Source: Pseudomonas putida (GTDB taxonomy: Bacteria > Pseudomonadota > Gammaproteobacteria > Pseudomonadales > Pseudomonadaceae). Taken from it: DNA of 64,000 nt. The number at the start of each line of letters is the position of its first letter. The first letter of the stretch is position 1. A program made the translations under genes and the position numbers. Shown here in pieces: positions 6,707 to 16,524 of this stretch. The stretch covers positions 4,464,001-4,528,000 of the forward strand of contig NZ_CP026115.2 of assembly GCF_009883635.2 (NCBI RefSeq). Direction: 5' to 3'. Below the pieces are notes generated by a model, which worked only from the letters and a program-made list of their open reading frames with translations, ran no database searches and was not told the origin of the DNA.

Positions 6707-8548
6707 TTAATCCCGCTGCGCAAACTCGGTCGCCTCACTGCCATCCGCACTCAGCTGGAACACCCGCGCCGGCCGCCCCTGCTCATCGAACAGCACCTGC
6801 CCCAACCCCGCCCCATTCCACAGCCGCTCCCCCGCCTTGCTGCGGCTAGGCGTGCGTGGCACCACCTCCATCTGCCGGCGCTTGGTGAACCAGTTCAGTG
6901 GTGAGCGTGGCGAGTACAACCAGCGATTGAGCCTGTCCAGCACGTCCAGCAAGCGCCGTGGGAACTCGTTCTTGATCCCGCTGCTGGTCACCTGCCACAG
7001 GTGCGGGCTGCGCTGGCGGTGGCGGATCAGCACCTCGTAGACGAACGAATAGTGCACGTCGCCCGAGAGAATCACGTAGTGCCCCGGCGTGCGCGAATGG
7101 CGGAAGATATTCAGGATCACCTGCGCCGCCCCACGGTGGGCCATCCAGTTCTCGGCATCCACCAGCAACGGGTAGCCCAGCCAGCTGAACACCTTCTGCA
7201 CGGTTTCGATCAGCTTGACGCCAAAGATCGGTGCCGGTGACACGATGATGGCCGAGGGGTGGTCCAGCAGCGCCTGCTGCAGCTCGCACAACGCTTCCCA
7301 GTCGAGCAGCCCGGACGGCTTGCCCAGGTCGCTCTCGCTGCGCCAGCGGCGGGTGCGGGTGTCCAGCACCAGCAGCGGTGGCTCAGTGGGCAGGCTGTAC
7401 TGCCAGCCCTGGAAGCGCAGCAGCTCACCGATCAGCTCATCCTGCTGCCGGGTTAGCGTCTGGCACTGGTCGACCAGCGTGTTGCAGGCATCCGGGTCGT
7501 TGCCCCAGGCCTGGCACAGCAGATAGCCCAGCAACGCATTGCCGATGATCCGCCGCGAGAAGGGGTGACCGTAGGCGGTTTCTTCCCACTGCGCCGAGAG
7601 GTTCCAGTCGTCGGTGATGTCGTGGTCGTCGAAGATCATCAGGCAGGGCAGGTGGGCCATCACCCGGGCCACGTCGCCCAGGCTGGCGGCGAAGGCTTCG
7701 ATCAGCGGCAGTTCCTCGCGATAGCGTGCCTGGTCCTGCTGGCTCAGACCGGCAGGCATGCCCAGATCTACCAGGCGCCAGGGCGCGGGCGCCCACACCA
7801 GCAGATACATGGCCATGACCTCGGCGAAGGTCACCAGGTGGTTGTCGGCGTTGCTGGAGGAGAAGATCGGCTTGCGCTTGCCGCCGAAGAAGCGTTCGCG
7901 CAGCGATTCGTTGCTCTCCTGGGCAGGCAACAGGTCGGCCCGATGGTAGTAGCTGGCCGGATGCCGGTAGAGCGCCTGGCTGTCGGCGACCACTGCGCCA
8001 TCCAGCGTTTCGTCGAACAGCCCCAGGCGCTCGATCAGCGCATGGATGGCGCGCAGCATCGGGCCGGCGACGTCGTCGGCGTAAACCTGGTCGCCAGTCA
8101 TCAACAGCACGGCGGGGCGGTCTTCCGGTCGTTGGCCGGCCTGTAGCAAACGGTCGGCGCAGAGCAGGCCGTCGGCGGCCGGGTGATGCGGTTTGCGACA
8201 GGACCCGTGCAGCAACTGGTCCAGGCGGTCGCGCAGCACCAGGCTGGGGCGATGGCTGCCAGGGTAGAGCAAGTGCGGTGCCCAGCCAGCGATGCCCTGG
8301 CCGTCGAGCAGCAGGTCATACTCGATGGCGACGTTGCTTGGCAAAGGCTCGGCGAAGTGAATGTCCAGCAGGTGAATGAAGGCGTGCTGGCCCACAGCAA
8401 CGACCTGGCATTCGACTTTGGCGGTGCCGTCGATGATGAATTCGGGTTGCAGGGGTTGGCTGCCGACCAGCCAGATGGCCAGCCTTTGCGGTACGAGACG
8501 GCGCAGTACCGGACCGGCGAGCACGAGGGGCAGTGGGGATGGGGTCAT
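6707..8548 (-). CDS. PhoD-like metallophosphatase/phosphodiesterase family protein
   Basis: A 613-residue protein of the alkaline phosphatase D superfamily. Metal-binding blocks appear in order: LLMTGDQVYADD at about residues 148-159, LMIFDDHDITDDWN at about 305-318, and VILSGDVHYSFVYE near 490. The N-terminal ~100 residues form the usual beta-rich domain (PLPLVLAGPVLRRLVPQRLAIWL). No signal peptide or Tat motif is visible, unlike secreted PhoD, so it is probably cytoplasmic and the substrate is unknown. It is likely monocistronic and lies downstream of tal on the same strand across a terminator. Confidence 0.82.
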   Translation of the reverse strand: MTPSPLPLVLAGPVLRRLVPQRLAIWLVGSQPLQPEFIIDGTAKVECQVVAVGQHAFIHLLDIHFAEPLPSNVAIEYDLLLDGQGIAGWAPHLLYPGSHRPSLVLRDRLDQLLHGSCRKPHHPAADGLLCADRLLQAGQRPEDRPAVLLMTGDQVYADDVAGPMLRAIHALIERLGLFDETLDGAVVADSQALYRHPASYYHRADLLPAQESNESLRERFFGGKRKPIFSSSNADNHLVTFAEVMAMYLLVWAPAPWRLVDLGMPAGLSQQDQARYREELPLIEAFAASLGDVARVMAHLPCLMIFDDHDITDDWNLSAQWEETAYGHPFSRRIIGNALLGYLLCQAWGNDPDACNTLVDQCQTLTRQQDELIGELLRFQGWQYSLPTEPPLLVLDTRTRRWRSESDLGKPSGLLDWEALCELQQALLDHPSAIIVSPAPIFGVKLIETVQKVFSWLGYPLLVDAENWMAHRGAAQVILNIFRHSRTPGHYVILSGDVHYSFVYEVLIRHRQRSPHLWQVTSSGIKNEFPRRLLDVLDRLNRWLYSPRSPLNWFTKRRQMEVVPRTPSRSKAGERLWNGAGLGQVLFDEQGRPARVFQLSADGSEATEFAQRD

Positions 8549-8592
8549 TTGGCCTTTGAGTTCAGAACGCGTTCATAGCCCGCTGAAACAAA

Positions 8593-8625
8593 ACGGGCGG
8601 AAAATGCTGAACATTTCCCGCCCGT
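8593..8625 (-). terminator. Terminator downstream of tal
   Basis: 14-bp stem with one mismatch (ACGGGCGGAAAATG / CATTTCCCGCCCGT) and a 5-base loop. Read on the minus strand it is followed by TTTTGTTTC. It separates tal from the PhoD-like gene. Confidence 0.85.
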
Positions 8626-8644
8626 CTGGCAAACCGTAGATGTA

Positions 8645-9571
8645 TCAGGCTTTTTCAGCCATCAACTTCTCGAGTTTTTCCTGATCCCGGGCAAACTGGC
8701 GAATGCCTTCAGCCAGCTTCTCGGTGCCCATGGCATCCTCGTTCATCGCCCAGCGGAACTGGCTTTCGTTCAGCACCTGCTTGGCTTCACCGGCATTGCC
8801 TGGCTTGAGAATCCGCGGCAGCTCGCCTTGGTCGCTGCCCAGCTTGTCCAGCAGGTCCGGGCTGATGGTCAGGCGATCGCAGCCGGCCAGCTGTTCGATC
8901 TGGCCAAGATTGCGGAAGCTGGCGCCCATGACCACGGTGTCGTAGCCATTGGCCTTGTAGTAGTTGTAGATGCGCGTGACCGACTGCACGCCCGGGTCTT
9001 CGGCGCCGACGTACTCCTGGCCGGTGCTCTTCTTGTACCAGTCGTAGATACGGCCCACGAACGGCGAAATCAGGAACACGCCAGCGTCGGCGCAGGCCTG
9101 GGCCTGGGCGAAGGAGAACAGCAGGGTCAGGTTGGTCTGGATGCCTTCCTTTTCCAGCTTTTCTGCGGCGCGGATGCCTTCCCAGGTGGAGGCCAGCTTG
9201 ATCAGCACGCGGTCTTTCGACACTCCGGCGGCTTCGTACAGGTCGATCAGCTGGCGTGCCTTGTTCAGCAGCGCCGGCTCATCGAACGACAGGCGTGCAT
9301 CCACCTCGGTGGAGATGCGCCCCGGTATGACCTTGAGAATGCCCGCGCCCACGGCCACGGCGAACTTGTCGCAGGCCAGGTCGACATTGCCCTTGGCATC
9401 GGCCTTCACCTGCTTGAGCAGCTCGGCATAGCCCGGGATGGCAGCGGCCTTGAGCAGCAGCGACGGGTTGGTGGTGGCATCGACCGGCTTGAGGCGGGTG
9501 ATGGCATCCAGGTCCCCGGTGTCGGCAACCACGGTGGTGAACTGCTTGAGTTGTTCCAGCTTGGAGGTCAT
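8645..9571 (-). CDS. tal: Transaldolase
   Basis: Transfers a dihydroxyacetone unit in the non-oxidative pentose phosphate pathway. 308 residues, class I TalB size. The N-terminal [15 protein letters not shown] block, Schiff-base Lys125 in [13 protein letters not shown], and later [14 protein letters not shown] and [10 protein letters not shown] blocks are all intact. The start at 9571 ([11 protein letters not shown]) is standard; 11 extra codons upstream are not conserved in the family. Pseudomonads lack phosphofructokinase, so transaldolase mainly balances pentose and erythrose-4-phosphate supply (known biology). Confidence 0.97.
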   Translation of the reverse strand: MTSKLEQLKQFTTVVADTGDLDAITRLKPVDATTNPSLLLKAAAIPGYAELLKQVKADAKGNVDLACDKFAVAVGAGILKVIPGRISTEVDARLSFDEPALLNKARQLIDLYEAAGVSKDRVLIKLASTWEGIRAAEKLEKEGIQTNLTLLFSFAQAQACADAGVFLISPFVGRIYDWYKKSTGQEYVGAEDPGVQSVTRIYNYYKANGYDTVVMGASFRNLGQIEQLAGCDRLTISPDLLDKLGSDQGELPRILKPGNAGEAKQVLNESQFRWAMNEDAMGTEKLAEGIRQFARDQEKLEKLMAEKA

Positions 9572-9715
9572 GGGCGTGCTCTGTCCTGTGCATTTACTCG
9601 ACATTACCCGAGGCCCGACGGGCGCTCAAGAGGCCAGTGGGGCAGGGCAGAATTGCCGAAGGTGATGATTCGAGTCAGCAGCGGTCGCGAGGTTCCCTGG
9701 CCCGCCCAGGCAACC

Positions 9716-10726
<1,011 letters not shown>

Positions 10727-10758
10727 TGGGGTCTAGGGCAACGATCGGAACAAGGAAA

Positions 10759-10798
10759 AAGGCCGATGGCGCGGTCAGTGACCTCGCAGATCGGCCTT
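10759..10798 (-). terminator. Terminator downstream of the PAP2 gene
   Basis: Outer stem AAGGCCGAT / ATCGGCCTT and inner stem GGTCA-G-TGACC, followed on the minus strand by TTTTT. It shares the GCCGATGGCGCGGTCAG core with the hairpin at 11572-11610, suggesting duplication. Confidence 0.8.
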
Positions 10799-10882
10799 CA
10801 GGGAAAGTTGCCCTAGTTTACCAAGAGTGGCTGGCGCGTGCCTGCCCACTGCCCGGATGGCGACGCAACGTCGGTTTACCTC

Positions 10883-11485
10883 TCAGCCCCGCAGCCAACC
10901 CGCCCTGATAGGCACCGCCATCAGGCTGCGGTAGTAACGTTCCGCCAAGTCAGTGACAGGCCGACCGATACGTCGCCAGATTGGCGATAACCCTGAATAT
11001 ACCAAGAAGGAAACAATCACCGCTCCCACCATATCGAGCGGAAAGTGCACCCCCAGAAACACCCGCGCCCAGGCCACGCTCAAACCGGTCACCAAAATGA
11101 CCACCCCCCACCCAGACAAGCCATCCAGCAGCAAGGTCAAGCCCATGCAGGCAAACACGGTCATATGATCGCTGGGAAATGACGAATCCGGCGCATGCAG
11201 CATCCAGTTATGCCCCAACCCGATCATGAACGGCCGTGGATGCGGCCAGACCGCCCAGATGACCTGATTGACGACCAACGCAATCACCGTAACCAAGGTC
11301 GCCTTGAGTACCAGCCTGCGTTCCCCACGGTGCCCCCACAGCCAGAACCCCAGCATCAACACGGGCAGCAGAAAGATCAGGCCCTTGGCAATGCCGATGG
11401 CGAGCAGGACTAGCCACTGCGGCGCATCAGCGCCGCCGTTGATCAGCAGGAAAAGGGAGCGGTTGAGTGTTTCGAGTTCGCCCAT
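10883..11485 (-). CDS. PAP2-family membrane phosphatase (undecaprenyl-pyrophosphatase BcrC-like)
   Basis: A 200-residue integral membrane phosphatase with about five hydrophobic helices. The PAP2 signature is split over WPHPRPFMIGLG (KxxxxxxRP-like), SSFPSDHMT (SGH-like) and SVAWARVFLGVHFPLDMVGA (SRxxxxxHxxxD). The likely role is recycling of undecaprenyl pyrophosphate or another lipid diphosphate at the inner membrane. The start at 11485 (MGELETLNRS) has GGGGA 8 nt upstream; the longer frame to 11566 has none. The phosphoethanolamine transferase upstream modifies envelope lipids, so the pair may be functionally related. Confidence 0.83.
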   Translation of the reverse strand: MGELETLNRSLFLLINGGADAPQWLVLLAIGIAKGLIFLLPVLMLGFWLWGHRGERRLVLKATLVTVIALVVNQVIWAVWPHPRPFMIGLGHNWMLHAPDSSFPSDHMTVFACMGLTLLLDGLSGWGVVILVTGLSVAWARVFLGVHFPLDMVGAVIVSFLVYSGLSPIWRRIGRPVTDLAERYYRSLMAVPIRAGWLRG

Positions 11486-11571
11486 TATGTATGTCCCCGC
11501 CGTGCGTTCAGACGCTGTTTCAATTTCAATTAAGGCCGCTTGCGTGCATTGCACAGCGGCCGACAAGCAAA

Positions 11572-11610
11572 AAAGCCGATGGCGCGGTCAGAGATATCGC
11601 CATCGGCTTT
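11572..11610 (-). terminator. Terminator downstream of the phosphoethanolamine transferase
   Basis: Perfect 13-bp stem AAAGCCGATGGCG / CGCCATCGGCTTT, followed on the minus strand by TTTTTTG. It is 25 bp after the upstream gene's stop codon. Confidence 0.9.
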
Positions 11611-11634
11611 CAGACGTCCGTATCCGTCCGCGAG

Positions 11635-13389
11635 CTACTTCTGGTCGTTGGCCGCCGTCTGTTGCACCTGCTGCGCCATGTCCTGCGGCAACAGGTCAAA
11701 CTCATGCAACCCATCCTTGCGGTACGGGTCGCCAATCCAGCGTGGCGTTGGCGCGAACTTTGCGTTCACCAGGCTCTTGGCCGGCTCGTACTTGTCGTAG
11801 CTCAAGCCTGCCAGATCCGACAGCGTGTGAATCAGGTGCGAGCTGCTGTAGGGGCGGTAGGCCATCGACTGCAGGTCCCGTGGGTGTTCGGCCTGCCAGC
11901 TCGGTGAGGTCCACAGCAGGAACGGCACGGTGTACATCGGCCGGGTCGGTGCGCCTTCGTTGCGGCCCAGGCGGTCGTGGTTGCCGGAGCTGTATACGTC
12001 TTCGCCATGGTCGGACAGGTACAGCAGGAAGCCGTTGGGCGTGGCCGCCGAATACTGCTTGATCAGGCTCGACACCACGAAGTCGTTGTAGCGCACGGCG
12101 TTGTCGTAGAAGTTGTAGGTTTCCACCTGGTCATCGGTCAGCGCAGCCGGTGCACCCTTGCGATCGGTGAAGTGCTGGTAGGCATCCGGGTAGCGGTAGC
12201 GGTAGTCCATGTGCGTGCCCAGCAGGTGGACGATGATGAACTTCTTCGGCGCTGGGTCCTTCAGGGCCTTCTCGAACGGCGGCAGCACCACTTCGTCGTA
12301 CTGGCTGGCGTTCTGGTTGCGCTGGTTGTTCAGGTACACCGGCTCGTCCGTCTGCTGCGAGAAGGTGGTGAGCATGGTGTTGCGCTTGGTCATGGTCTGC
12401 TGGTTGGTGATCCAGAAGGTCTTGTAGCCTGCCTGTTTCATCAGGTTGATCAGCGACGGGTCGGTGAGGAAGCGGTCGGGGTGTTCTTCGTCACCGAAGG
12501 TGAGGATTTGCTGCATCACCTCGATGGTGTAGGGGCGTGGGGTGACCACGTTCTGGAACACGGTCAGGCTCTTGTCGGCGGCCAGGGCATCGAGGTTAGG
12601 GGTGGTGTCGCGGTTGTAGCCGTACAGGTGCATGTGCTCGCGGGTGGTTGATTCACCCAGTACCAGCACAAGCGTGCGCGGGGCTTCGCCACTGCTGTCC
12701 TGAAGGTTTTGCAGGGGTGGTAGGGCGGCGTTCTGGGCCAGCAGGTTCTGCATGTTGTTCAGCTGCTGCAGGTATTGGCGGTAGCCGACCACCAACTGCC
12801 AAGGTACGGCTGGTTCCATGCGCTGCTGGACCTTCTCCATGGCATCGGCGAAGTTGCGCTCCTGGGTGACCATCTGCTTGTAGAACGGCAGCACCAGGTT
12901 GGCGGCCAGCAATAGCACCACCACCGGAATGCGGCTGCGCAGGCGCAGGGTGACCGGGCGCACGCGGGTCCACAGCAGTACGGCGCCTACGGTGTAGGCC
13001 AGCAGGCCGAGCATCAGGCCAATGCTGAAGTATTGGCTGAAGTATTCGCCCGCTTCGGCGGTGTTCGACTCGAACATCACGAAGATGACGCTTTGCGAGA
13101 ATTCCTGGTGGTAGATGCCAAAGTAGCTCAGGCCCACCAGCGAGGCGGCCCACAGCACCACGCCGATGATGGCGGCGACGGTGCGGGTGAGGCGTGGCAG
13201 CAGCAGTACCGGGACCAACCACAGGGTACTGAGGAACAGCGCATCGCGGAAACCGGCGAAACCGGTTGTGCCACTGAACAGCAGAAGCGCCTGGGTGACG
13301 CCGGAGAAGTACCAGAAGAACAGCAGGAGCCAGCCCAGGCCGGCCCAGTCCACGCGCTTGGGCGCGGATGGGGATGCGGTGTTTGCCAC
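11635..13389 (-). CDS. Phosphoethanolamine transferase, CptA/EptC-type
   Basis: A 584-residue inner-membrane enzyme that transfers phosphoethanolamine to a lipid/LPS target in the periplasm. The first ~170 residues hold about five membrane helices (WLLLFFWYFSGVTQALLLF, TLWLVPVLLL, AAIIGVVLWAASLVGLSYF, LMLGLLAYTVGAVLLW). The sulfatase-fold catalytic domain follows with LVLGESTTREHMHLYGYNRDTTPNLD at about residue 240-266; the Thr after GES is the nucleophile. VHLLGTHMDYRYRYP and YLSDHGEDVY supply metal ligands. Spacing and the GTHMDYRYRYP block resemble CptA (LPS core) more than lipid A-specific EptA. Which residue it decorates cannot be read from sequence. Confidence 0.85.
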   Translation of the reverse strand: MANTASPSAPKRVDWAGLGWLLLFFWYFSGVTQALLLFSGTTGFAGFRDALFLSTLWLVPVLLLPRLTRTVAAIIGVVLWAASLVGLSYFGIYHQEFSQSVIFVMFESNTAEAGEYFSQYFSIGLMLGLLAYTVGAVLLWTRVRPVTLRLRSRIPVVVLLLAANLVLPFYKQMVTQERNFADAMEKVQQRMEPAVPWQLVVGYRQYLQQLNNMQNLLAQNAALPPLQNLQDSSGEAPRTLVLVLGESTTREHMHLYGYNRDTTPNLDALAADKSLTVFQNVVTPRPYTIEVMQQILTFGDEEHPDRFLTDPSLINLMKQAGYKTFWITNQQTMTKRNTMLTTFSQQTDEPVYLNNQRNQNASQYDEVVLPPFEKALKDPAPKKFIIVHLLGTHMDYRYRYPDAYQHFTDRKGAPAALTDDQVETYNFYDNAVRYNDFVVSSLIKQYSAATPNGFLLYLSDHGEDVYSSGNHDRLGRNEGAPTRPMYTVPFLLWTSPSWQAEHPRDLQSMAYRPYSSSHLIHTLSDLAGLSYDKYEPAKSLVNAKFAPTPRWIGDPYRKDGLHEFDLLPQDMAQQVQQTAANDQK

Positions 13390-13735
13390 GTGTGCCTCGT
13401 AGAACCATGGCGGCAGCCAGAAAAGGAGGGCTGCCGAAAAGGCAGAGAGGCTAGAGGGCGGATCGTGAAAATTACGTTAACGAAATATGCAAGAAATCTT
13501 AACAAAGCATTACGAGGGGGCGGGGAGTAGGTGGTTCCTACAAATGAACAAACAGATTTTTCCTCTGGCTTGTAGGACACGTCTGAATCAGTCTTTGAGG
13601 CATTGCGGTGGGAAAGTGAGCTCCCTAGGCTGGCGGTGCCGTTGCAATTCAACGGCCGGGTCTGCAAGCCCGGGAAATTAATTGAAAATCCGCTCACCGT
13701 CGAGCTGCTGGCGCACGCCAGTTGCTGTGTTCAAT
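13390..13735. other. Intergenic stretch with small hairpins, no gene seen
   Basis: 346 bp between the divergent phosphoethanolamine transferase and the folded leader. No plausible coding frame. Short palindromes at 13638-13656 (GCCGTTG / CAACGGC) and about 13655-13672 (CCGGG / CCCGG) may be part of the same structured leader that continues at 13736. Confidence 0.5.
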
Positions 13736-13816
13736 GGTGGCTGTGTATGGGTGACCTTTGGTCAGCCGGTTTTTCTCGATTTCCCCGGTCTTGCAGGCCC
13801 GTACACAGCCGCCACC
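13736..13816 (+). promoter_or_regulatory. Long folded RNA leader (outer stem plus two inner hairpins)
   Basis: GGTGGCTGTGTATGGG (13736-13751) pairs with CCCGTACACAGCCGCCACC (13798-13816) apart from a 3-base bulge and one G-T pair. Inside are TGACC-TTT-GGTCA (13752-13764) and CCGG..CCGG around 13766-13788. The result is a three-way-junction-like fold 55 bp before the start of a broken small gene. Conserved structured leaders of this general look precede DUF3077/DUF6124 genes in pseudomonads (recollection, not checked). Regulatory function is inference. Confidence 0.45.
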
Positions 13817-13870
13817 CATTTCTCCGCAAGTGATGGGGAGTGGTTCTGTCTCAAAGATCGAGGTCTAACC

Positions 13871-14190
13871 ATGCTCAAAATCGTACCTGATATTACCCTT
13901 TCGATGATCCATGAGATGGAGGCCGTGCGCGTTGCCTGGCGGTAGCTTCGGGGAGTTACTTGGCCATTCTCAATCATCTTTATTTACCGGGGCTGATGGC
14001 CTCTTCGCGGTGCATGCCCGCCCTGTTCCGCGTAGAACCCGGCAACTGCTGCGACCACGCCATGGCGCAGGCCTCTGTACTGATGGACTGCTCGCGCCGC
14101 GTCTCCTTCATCGGCGTGATGGACGACCAAGCCGCGCTGGTCTGGGCCTCGCACTAGGTGTGCGAGATGGCCTAGGCGTTGATCGATGAT
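13871..14190 (+). pseudogene. Broken small Pseudomonas ORF, DUF3077/DUF6124-like
   Basis: GAGGT 6 nt before ATG 13871 is a good start and MLKIVPDI is the usual opening of these short Pseudomonas proteins, but this frame stops at 13945 after 24 codons. In another frame the body of the protein is readable: LYLPGLMASSRCMPALFRVEPGNCC.., then DHAMAQASVLMDCSRRVSF and DDQAALVWASH. It is interrupted by TAG at 14155 and again at 14173, between which VCEMA and ALIDDAHM continue the family pattern. One frameshift or deletion plus two nonsense changes make it a pseudogene. The family assignment is from remembered sequence style. Confidence 0.6.
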
Positions 14191-14488
14191 GCACACATGG
14201 GAATGCTCAAAACCCACTGGGGCAAGCAGGCGATGGGCCTGGTAAAGCCCATACAATCCTCAGGTCGGTTTCAGGATGCGCCTGGTCGCTCGCACACTAC
14301 CGTTTGCCGCCACAAGTGCCATGCTTATGGGATGCCCATGAGCCCAGTGCGCGTAGACGCACGGCCATCGGCAAGGAGGCCTCCGCGTCCACGCCACCGT
14401 GACGTGGCCGGTGTGCCGCAGCAGAACACGCCGGATACCTGCCCTCAATGACAATTCAGGCAGGGTCCGTGATGCCGAGGTCCGCTGT
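14191..14488. other. Gap upstream of the formate dehydrogenase operon, no gene seen
   Basis: About 300 bp of mixed sequence with no credible coding frame. It must contain the fds promoter; no convincing sigma-70 or -24/-12 hexamers were recognised by eye. Confidence 0.4.
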
Positions 14489-14971
14489 ATGCCTGATGAA
14501 CTGCTTCACCTGCCGGTTATCCAGAGCATCCTGACCCGCGAGAAGGACACCCCCGGCGCGCTGTTGCCGATCCTTCACGCCCTACAGGACGCTATCGGTT
14601 TCATCCCCGAAGCTGCCGTCCCTGAAATCGCCCATGCCCTCAATCTCAGCCTCGCCGAGGTGCGCGGGGTGATCAGCTTCTATCACGACTTCCGCACCAC
14701 GCCGCCTGCCCGCCACACCTTGCGCCTGTGCCGCGCCGAATCGTGCCAGAGCCGTGGCAGCGAAGCCCTGGCGGCGCAACTGCGCGAACAGCTGGCGCTG
14801 GATGATCACGGCACCAGCGCCGACGGTGCCATCAGCTTGCGCCCGGTGTACTGCCTGGGTGCCTGCGCCTGTTCGCCGGCGCTGGAGCTGGATGGCCAGG
14901 TGCATGCACGGCTTACCCCCGAGCGCCTGCGGGCGTTGGTGAACGGTTGCCTGGAGGGTGAAACATGCTGA
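14489..14971 (+). CDS. fdsG: NAD-dependent formate dehydrogenase, gamma subunit
   Basis: A 160-residue NuoE-like subunit carrying one [2Fe-2S] cluster. The four cluster cysteines are in LRLCRAESCQSRG and VYCLGACACSPALEL. The helical N-terminus (PILHALQDAIGFIPEAAVPEIAHALNLSLAEVRGVISFYHDF) matches complex I 24-kDa proteins. It passes electrons near FMN in the soluble, cytoplasmic formate dehydrogenase. First gene of fdsGBAD; the start at 14489 has GAGG 8 nt upstream and the gene overlaps fdsB by 7 bp. Confidence 0.92.
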   Translation: MPDELLHLPVIQSILTREKDTPGALLPILHALQDAIGFIPEAAVPEIAHALNLSLAEVRGVISFYHDFRTTPPARHTLRLCRAESCQSRGSEALAAQLREQLALDDHGTSADGAISLRPVYCLGACACSPALELDGQVHARLTPERLRALVNGCLEGETC

Positions 14972-16524
14972 AGTTGTTCATTCCCTGTGACTCGGTCGCC
15001 CGTGCAGTCGGCGCCGACCAGGTCGCCGATGCAATCAAAGCCGAGGCCGAACGCCGCCAGTTGCCCATCGATATTCAACGTACCAGCTCGCGTGGCCTGT
15101 ATTGGCTGGAGCCGTTGTTGGAGTGTGAATGCAACCAAGGGCGCCACGGCTTCGGCCCGGTCACTCCGGCAGACGTGCCATCGTTGCTCGACGCCCTGGC
15201 CGGCGAACCCGGCGGCCATTCGCTGGCGCTGGGCGCGGTCGAAGACATCGCCTACCTGAAGTCTCAGCAGCGCCTGCTGTTCGCCCGCGCCGGTATCACC
15301 CGCCCGTTGTCGCTGGACGACTACCGCGCCCACGGCGGCTTCAAGGGCCTGGAAAAGGCGGTGGCGATGGACGGCGCTGCGGTGGTCGCTACCGTGCTCG
15401 ATTCCGGCCTGCGCGGCCGGGGCGGGGCGGCGTTCCCGGCCGGCATCAAGTGGCGCACCGTGCGCGACGCCGGGGCAGGGCAGAAGTACATTGTGTGCAA
15501 TGCTGATGAAGGCGACTCCGGCACTTTCGCCGACCGCATGCTGATGGAGGGCGACCCCTATCTGCTGATCGAAGGCATGATCATCGCCGGCCTCGCCGTC
15601 GGGGCCGACAAAGGCTACCTCTATGTGCGCTCGGAATATCCCGACGCCATCCGCGTGCTCAACCAGGCGCTCGCCATCGCCCGCGACGCCGGCTACCTCG
15701 GCAGCAACGTGGCCGGCAGCGGTCAGCCCTTCGACCTGGAAGTGCGGGTGGGCGCCGGTGCCTATATCTGCGGCGAGGAAACCGCACTGCTCGAATCCAT
15801 CGAAGGCAAGCGCGGCATCGTTCGTGCCAAGCCGCCGTTGCCCGCGCTTGAAGGCCTGTTCGGGTTGCCGACCCTGGTGCACAACGTGCTCACCCTGGCC
15901 TCGGTACCGACCATCCTGGCAGAGGGCGCGGCGTTCTATCGCGATTTCGGCATGGGCCGCTCGCTGGGCACCATGCCGTTCCAGCTGGCCGGCAACATCC
16001 GCCACGGCGGCCTGGTGGAACGTGCCTTCGGCCTGACCCTGCGCGACCTGGTGGAAGGCTACGGCGGCGGCACTGCCAGTGGCCGCCCGCTCAAGGCCGC
16101 CCAGGTTGGCGGGCCGCTCGGCGCCTGGGTACCGCCCAGCCACTTCGATACCCCGCTGGATTACGAGGCATTCGCTGCCATGGGCGCGATGCTCGGCCAT
16201 GGCGGCGTGGTGGTGGCCGACGACACCCTGAACATGGCCAGCATGGCGCGCTTCGCCCTGCAGTTCTGCGCCGAGGAATCCTGCGGCAAGTGCACCCCGT
16301 GCCGGATCGGCTCGACCCGTGGCATGGAGGTGGTCGACCGACTGATCGCGACCAGCGACTTCACTGAGCGCCATGACCAGGCCCTGCTGCTGCGTGACCT
16401 GTGCGACACCATGCAGTACGGCTCGCTGTGCGCCATGGGCGGCATGACCGCCTACCCGGTGGCCAGCGCCCTCAAGTACTTCCCTGCCGATTTCGGGCTG
16501 ACCAACACGGAGGCCTCGCAGTGA
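14965..16524 (+). CDS. fdsB: NAD-dependent formate dehydrogenase, beta subunit (FMN/NAD site)
   Basis: 519 residues: an N-terminal thioredoxin-like ~110-residue domain, then a NuoF module that reduces NAD+. FMN/NADH loops are RGRGGAAFPAGIKW (about residues 150-163) and GAYICGEETALLESIEGKRG (about 265-284). The [4Fe-4S] cysteines are in ESCGKCTPCRIGSTRG with a fourth in YGSLCAMGG. It is translationally coupled to fdsG (ATGCTGA) and to fdsA (GTGA). Confidence 0.94.
   Translation: MLKLFIPCDSVARAVGADQVADAIKAEAERRQLPIDIQRTSSRGLYWLEPLLECECNQGRHGFGPVTPADVPSLLDALAGEPGGHSLALGAVEDIAYLKSQQRLLFARAGITRPLSLDDYRAHGGFKGLEKAVAMDGAAVVATVLDSGLRGRGGAAFPAGIKWRTVRDAGAGQKYIVCNADEGDSGTFADRMLMEGDPYLLIEGMIIAGLAVGADKGYLYVRSEYPDAIRVLNQALAIARDAGYLGSNVAGSGQPFDLEVRVGAGAYICGEETALLESIEGKRGIVRAKPPLPALEGLFGLPTLVHNVLTLASVPTILAEGAAFYRDFGMGRSLGTMPFQLAGNIRHGGLVERAFGLTLRDLVEGYGGGTASGRPLKAAQVGGPLGAWVPPSHFDTPLDYEAFAAMGAMLGHGGVVVADDTLNMASMARFALQFCAEESCGKCTPCRIGSTRGMEVVDRLIATSDFTERHDQALLLRDLCDTMQYGSLCAMGGMTAYPVASALKYFPADFGLTNTEASQ

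Noticed and set aside
13960..14157. 65-codon frame as an independent gene
   Set aside because: Starts mid-domain without a ribosome site and ends at a stop that interrupts continuing family sequence; better read as part of a pseudogene.
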